Assembly (NCBI GenBank): GCA_001789725.1
Contig: MGAM01000008.1
Span: 1 to 35,724 of the forward strand
DNA length: 35,724 nt
Direction: 5' to 3'
Source: Candidatus Roizmanbacteria bacterium RIFCSPLOWO2_01_FULL_39_19
GTDB taxonomy: Bacteria > Patescibacteriota > Microgenomatia > UBA1406 > HO2-37-13b
Shown one piece after another: positions 32,547 to 35,724 of the stretch. The first letter of the stretch is position 1, and every line of letters begins with the position of its first letter. Both the position numbers and the translations under genes were made by a program. The notes under the pieces are model-generated. The model saw only the letters and a program-made list of their open reading frames with translations, did not search any database and was not told the origin of the DNA.

Positions 32547-33802
32547 AGCCCCCATTGTTTGCGCCTTTTCTGCCAAACAGCTTCCCTCCGGCATAATTTT
32601 TTAACGTCTTCCTTGTCATTTAAAAGATGTTCAATAATGCCTTCTAAAAAACGGGCTCCTTTAAATAAAATCGTCTCTCCCCCTGCTAAATTTTCTTTTA
32701 GATATAAAAGGGCATCTTTTGGCTGTTCAAATGAGGTTACTGGAAAGTTTTTTGTTGTAATTTTGGGAAGCGAATACCCTATCATTCGAGGCCCGACCAT
32801 AACCAATTTATTGATTTTTTGGGTGTTAAGAAGTTCTCCTAATTTTTCATGTTCTTCTTTTTCTTCATTTCCAAGTTCCAACATATCACTTATCACCATC
32901 CATTTTGTTTTGGTCTGATAATCTGAAAAAAGATCAATAATCGCCTTCATCCCATCAGGAGTTGCGTTATATGAGCTGTCAATAAGTGTTGTGTTTTTTA
33001 TTCCTTTAAATACCGAACATCTGCCCGGAGGAAGAGAAAAACGTTTGAAAGAAGGGTCAAATGGCAAATCCAAGTCATCAAGCAGTTGCTGTGACGCCTC
33101 TATGGAATAAAATGACTCGCGAGGTAAAAGAGCGTTGATTAAATAATCATTTGTTGTTGTTTTGAAATGAGTTTTTGAGTCAACGATATAGCTTTTTAAA
33201 TTCTTTTTACTGATTTTGACTATCTTGGCTTTTGTGCGAAAGGTTTGTTTAATAATATTTAGATTATCTGCATTAATTATTGCAAGTCTCTGGCAACACT
33301 CAAGAACGTGTCCAAATTCGTTTGCTACTGCATCCTCAATAGTTGAAAATTTTTCTGATTGAACAGAGCTGTCAAAATTCATTGAATGAGTCCGCCCGCT
33401 TGACAGCCAAATTACAATTTCAGGTCTAAGCAACTTTCCTAAAAACTTCCCCTCGCCGGGTCGATCACTATCAACTTCAACCACATATAACTTTTCTTTG
33501 TAAGGCTTCTTGAAAGCGCCAGAAGGAGCAAGAAAAAAAAGCATTGGCCACTCAAATAAAGATAGCGTCTTCCGGTTAAGTCCCAAAATATCAAAAGGAA
33601 TGCCAAATGAACTGTTAGCTTTGTGTGAATAGCGAGCGTGATGGTCAAGCTGGGCTTCAATTAGATGAAGTAATGTAGTTTTGCCACTTGATCCGGTTAT
33701 AACGATTATTCTGGGATTCCAGACTCTAAGCTGAATACGTGCCCAAAACCTAAAATATGAAGCGACCGGAAAGTAGAACGCCCTTTTAATCTTTTGAAAC
33801 AT
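32543..33802 (-). CDS. Mur ligase family protein (MurF-like)
   Basis: This 419-residue ligase has the ATP-binding loop ITGSSGKTT (35-43), the KANSSFGIPFDIL stretch seen in MurF, and the DSSYNATPDGMKAIIDL motif that matches the MurF lDDsYNANPxSM signature. The C-terminal domain carries the VISDMLELGNEEKEEH stretch. MurF joins D-Ala-D-Ala to the UDP-MurNAc-tripeptide. I chose the ATG at 33802 (MFQKIKRAF) because it follows a TACAAT by 8 bases; an earlier ATG would lie in front of that element. Its N-terminal substrate domain is short compared with MurF (about 450), so it may use a different acceptor. It opens the hydrolase-aminotransferase-FemAB cluster. Confidence 0.85.
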   Translation of the reverse strand: MFQKIKRAFYFPVASYFRFWARIQLRVWNPRIIVITGSSGKTTLLHLIEAQLDHHARYSHKANSSFGIPFDILGLNRKTLSLFEWPMLFFLAPSGAFKKPYKEKLYVVEVDSDRPGEGKFLGKLLRPEIVIWLSSGRTHSMNFDSSVQSEKFSTIEDAVANEFGHVLECCQRLAIINADNLNIIKQTFRTKAKIVKISKKNLKSYIVDSKTHFKTTTNDYLINALLPRESFYSIEASQQLLDDLDLPFDPSFKRFSLPPGRCSVFKGIKNTTLIDSSYNATPDGMKAIIDLFSDYQTKTKWMVISDMLELGNEEKEEHEKLGELLNTQKINKLVMVGPRMIGYSLPKITTKNFPVTSFEQPKDALLYLKENLAGGETILFKGARFLEGIIEHLLNDKEDVKKLCRREAVWQKRRKQWGL

Positions 33803-33810
33803 TAGTACAT

Positions 33811-33816
33811 ATTGTA
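33811..33816 (-). promoter_or_regulatory. -10-like hexamer for the Mur ligase cluster
   Basis: Minus strand TACAAT, 8 bases before the ATG at 33802; no Shine-Dalgarno. Confidence 0.45.
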
Positions 33817-33849
33817 GCAAAAAGCCCTGCTGCAAAATATTTTTTATAG

Positions 33850-33855
33850 TATAGT
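33850..33855 (+). promoter_or_regulatory. -10-like hexamer for the 20-residue peptide gene
   Basis: TATAGT, 6 bases before the ATG at 33862; a second TATAGT overlaps it at 33845-33850. Confidence 0.45.
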
Positions 33856-33861
33856 GTTAGT

Positions 33862-33924
33862 ATGGCAGAGCGATTCACGAAAGCAAAACGGGAAAAGAAA
33901 AAGCCGAAGAAAAATAAGAAATAA
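33862..33924 (+). CDS. Candidate 20-residue basic peptide
   Basis: A 20-codon ORF encoding MAERFTKAKREKKKPKKNKK, with 11 basic residues in its second half and no hydrophobic core. It fills the gap between the divergent Mur ligase promoter and the end of the phosphoribosyltransferase gene, and lies 6 bases downstream of a good -10 hexamer. Tiny Lys/Arg-rich proteins of this kind usually bind RNA, such as ribosomal components, but I recognise no specific family. Confidence 0.5.
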   Translation: MAERFTKAKREKKKPKKNKK

Positions 33925-33925
33925 A

Positions 33926-34516
33926 TTATTTTCTGTGCACTGGGCACTCTTCGGGTGAATAGGTAGGTAGTTCTTCTTCTATAAGATAATGGGCTGTAAA
34001 GCCCGTGCTGTATTGTGGTTTTGCCTTCCCACGTCTCCAAATTGCTAATGCATGAATTTCTTGCACGTCAGGACGGAGTAATCGTACTGCGCCTGCAACA
34101 GAACTCAGTGTTGTCACAACATCTTCAATTATTCTTGGACTGCTAGCTGATAACGCCAATTCTCTATCTGCTTTGGCGCGAAAACGAAAATCCTGTTTTC
34201 TCCCGTCAGGAATTCTCTCCAACCAGGCAATGGGTCTTTCATCAAATCCTAGTTCGTGCATTGTTGTTACTAATCTTTGTCCGCCAGATGGAACACCGAT
34301 CAACACATCCGCCTCAGGTAAACTTTCTGCAGCAGCAAGAGCGTGAAGAATGAGCGCTAATTGATTTGGATGATCCCATAAATTATCCATCTCAAGTTTA
34401 TTAAAACTATGGTCACCGTCAGCAAACACAAAATGACCATTAATTAAAACACCCGCTGCTAGTATTGACTCACGAATCATTTCTGACGAGTATCTACGAA
34501 GTTCTGGAGATGCCAT
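33926..34516 (-). CDS. Phosphoribosyltransferase (orotate PRTase-like)
   Basis: This 196-residue protein has a type I PRTase fold. The PRPP-binding motif reads RIIEDVVTTLSS (about 127-138), a version of vvlVDDvvTTG with an L where glycine is expected. An early helical hood (1-30) and GVPSGGQRLV (about 74-83) match orotate phosphoribosyltransferases, which form OMP in pyrimidine synthesis. No pyr genes are nearby, so other nucleobase salvage or regulatory roles are possible. Codon use looks more GC-rich than the surrounding genes. It follows the small membrane gene by 7 bases. Confidence 0.78.
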   Translation of the reverse strand: MASPELRRYSSEMIRESILAAGVLINGHFVFADGDHSFNKLEMDNLWDHPNQLALILHALAAAESLPEADVLIGVPSGGQRLVTTMHELGFDERPIAWLERIPDGRKQDFRFRAKADRELALSASSPRIIEDVVTTLSSVAGAVRLLRPDVQEIHALAIWRRGKAKPQYSTGFTAHYLIEEELPTYSPEECPVHRK

Positions 34517-34523
34517 GTGTTTT

Positions 34524-34697
34524 TTAATCTTTTTTCTTTAGCTCGATTAGGATATAGACAACTATTCCAAGTAACAAACTTAAAAAAATCTTCCAATATT
34601 TTCCATGTAATACTTCCTCAATCCCTGAGAATAGTGCAAACCAAACTCCATATGCAGCAAGAATTAGCCAAAGATGTTTGATATGTAATTTTTTCAT
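34524..34697 (-). CDS. Small two-segment membrane protein
   Basis: Using the ATG at 34697 (MKKLHIKHLW), this is a 57-residue protein with membrane segments at about 9-28 (LWLILAAYGVWFALFSGIEE) and 35-53. The start overlaps the stop of the broken hydrolase by four bases (ATGA), so an upstream in-frame ATG at 34730 is less likely. No family recognised. Confidence 0.6.
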   Translation of the reverse strand: MKKLHIKHLWLILAAYGVWFALFSGIEEVLHGKYWKIFLSLLLGIVVYILIELKKKD

Positions 34698-35467
34698 AAA
34701 TCGATATCTCCTGTTTTGAGAAATTTCCATACTATTTTAAATAGAGCTCTTCTATCTTTGGGTTTTTTAAAATTATGATCTCCGTTAACTTCATAATATC
34801 TTATACCCTTAATTTTCTTATATGCGTCAAAGTGTTTGTACTGCAAAACCTCATCTTGTAATGGTTTAAAAATTACTAAATTGGTTTTTCTTCCCAAATC
34901 TTTTATGTATTCAACTGGATCAAAATTTTCAAGCGTCCTCCAGTAATCTTTTCCGACAAGCTGCACGGCACCTTTTGATCTTGGGCATATTGTAATCCCG
35001 TTTTTATTCACCCTTCCACCATGCGACAGAATTCTCTTCTCAACTTGAGATGAAACAAACTTAGTATTTGCATTTACAATTGATGTAAACACTGTCTTCT
35101 GTATTCCTTAAGGAGAAAGAAGACTCACTATAAACGTCCCAAGAGAATGAGCAATGATATTAATACGTTTGTTTGGATATATTTTCCGAGCATATCGAAT
35201 TACTGAATCAACATCTCCGGCAGCTTTTTGAAATTGAAACTCATATTGCTCTCCATCACTTACTCCAAAGCCTGATAAGTCAAATCTTATCGCCAGAAAA
35301 TCATTTTTAATAAATTTAGAGAAATCTAAGAAACTGGCAAAACCTTCGTCCTTATCTGTCCCAAATCCATGAACAAAAATGACAACATCTCCAAACTTTT
35401 CGTTCCCTTCGATGAGAAGATCGAGATCTTCCCCAAAAATATTCTTAAGTTTTACCTTTTTATTCAT
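34694..35467 (-). pseudogene. Alpha/beta hydrolase interrupted by an in-frame TAA
   Basis: The reading frame of 258 codons is that of a normal alpha/beta hydrolase of about 257 residues, but codon 120 is TAA (35108-35110). Before the stop are the oxyanion segment FVHGFGTDKD (31-40), RFDLSGFG and the nucleophile elbow AHSLGT (Ser108). After it, in the same frame, come the acid in KPLQDEV (about 205) and the histidine in GDHNF (about 231). The second half alone could only start at GTG (35092). So a single base change (for example GAA or CAA to TAA) splits the catalytic triad. It may be a recent pseudogene, a strain-level variant or a sequencing error. A -10-like TATAGT precedes the ATG. Confidence 0.8.
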
Positions 35468-35476
35468 TAGTCAGAG

Positions 35477-35482
35477 ACTATA
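35477..35482 (-). promoter_or_regulatory. -10-like hexamer for the broken hydrolase
   Basis: Minus strand TATAGT, 9 bases before the ATG at 35467. No Shine-Dalgarno. Confidence 0.4.
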
Positions 35483-35509
35483 ACAAATATATGCGTTTTT
35501 TATATACAA

Positions 35510-35515
35510 TACAAT
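35510..35515 (+). promoter_or_regulatory. -10-like hexamer for the gene at 35522
   Basis: TACAAT, 6 bases before the ATG at 35522; an overlapping TACAAT lies at 35505-35510. Confidence 0.4.
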
Positions 35516-35521
35516 TGTCTC

Positions 35522-35724
35522 ATGTCAATAAAATTCAACAAAACTTTTGCTATTTTTTTGAAGAATCACTATCTATTTTTTCTCATTCTTGCACTTGCGC
35601 TTTTTTTACGAGTTTATCGACTTGAATATCTAACAACATTCGGTGGAGATCAAGGACAGGATTTTTTAGTGGTTCGTGACATGGTATTGTTTCACAAATG
35701 GACACTACTGGGAATCAAAACATC
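35522..35724 (+). CDS. Polytopic glycosyltransferase-like protein, N-terminal part
   Basis: The frame is open from the ATG to the window edge (67 complete codons). It starts with a basic stretch MSIKFNKTFAIFLKN, a membrane helix (about 17-32, YLFFLILALALFLRV), then LEYLTTFGGDQGQDFLVVRDM. The first outside loop with an acidic GGDQ followed by D and R is typical of GT-C type enzymes of the PMT/ArnT (family 39) kind, which transfer sugars from lipid carriers. The rest of the gene lies outside, so this assignment is tentative. Confidence 0.6.
   Translation, partial: MSIKFNKTFAIFLKNHYLFFLILALALFLRVYRLEYLTTFGGDQGQDFLVVRDMVLFHKWTLLGIKT

Overview
The window looks like part of a streamlined bacterial genome from the Candidate Phyla Radiation (Patescibacteria), most plausibly a Microgenomates-type lineage. 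This is inferred from gene content and style, not from a marker-gene tree. Genes are tightly packed with many 1-4 base overlaps. There are many small membrane proteins, VirB6-like and VirB2-like type IV secretion proteins, a DUF2298 membrane protein, lamin-tail and CAP-domain surface proteins, and an archaeal-type ATP-dependent DNA ligase. UGA is a normal stop (ftsE ends in TGA), so the code is the standard bacterial one. I see no phage, transposase or CRISPR array.

Layout. 1-430: the 5' part of a tRNA-Tyr gene on the minus strand, with a GIY-YIG nuclease gene running into it and a 16-base copy of the tRNA 5' end beyond the nuclease. 505-9010 (plus): a PilM-like/LytR_C protein, prfB, an anchored small protein, ftsE-ftsX, then a surface/envelope run (lamin-tail, VanZ-like, CAP, small membrane protein, sugar nucleotidyltransferase). 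9053-15374: a VirB6/TrbL-like membrane protein facing a minus-strand pair made of a 1241-residue unknown protein and a cysteine-rich pilin-like protein. 15430-19146 (minus): valS, rpmH, yidC and jag, with no rnpA between rpmH and yidC. 19210-21333 (plus): a DUF2298 membrane protein. 21334-21797: the only long intergenic stretch, holding a candidate small RNA, a candidate 47-residue gene and a cluster of DnaA-box-like 9-mers. 21798-24245 (plus): an EEP-fold phosphatase/nuclease, two family 2 glycosyltransferases and a small membrane protein. 24246-28351: DNA ligase, a GC-richer unknown gene, Fic protein, uppS. 28389-29044 (plus): two tandem VirB2-like proteins. 29064-33802 (minus): a coiled-coil membrane protein and a tightly coupled cluster of Mur ligase, alpha/beta hydrolase, DegT-family aminotransferase and FemAB-family transferase. 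33862-35467: a 20-residue basic peptide, a phosphoribosyltransferase, a small membrane protein and an alpha/beta hydrolase broken by an in-frame TAA. The window ends in the start of a polytopic glycosyltransferase-like gene.

Many of these genes serve the cell envelope: divisome (ftsEX), membrane insertion (yidC/jag), undecaprenyl carrier (uppS), sugar activation and transfer, Mur/Fem peptide chemistry, and a dispersed type IV secretion-like apparatus. A recurrent regulatory feature is a -10-like hexamer 5-9 bases upstream of the ATG of transcription-unit-leading genes with no Shine-Dalgarno sequence, which suggests widespread leaderless mRNAs. Internal genes rely on overlap coupling; ftsX is an exception with a perfect Shine-Dalgarno.
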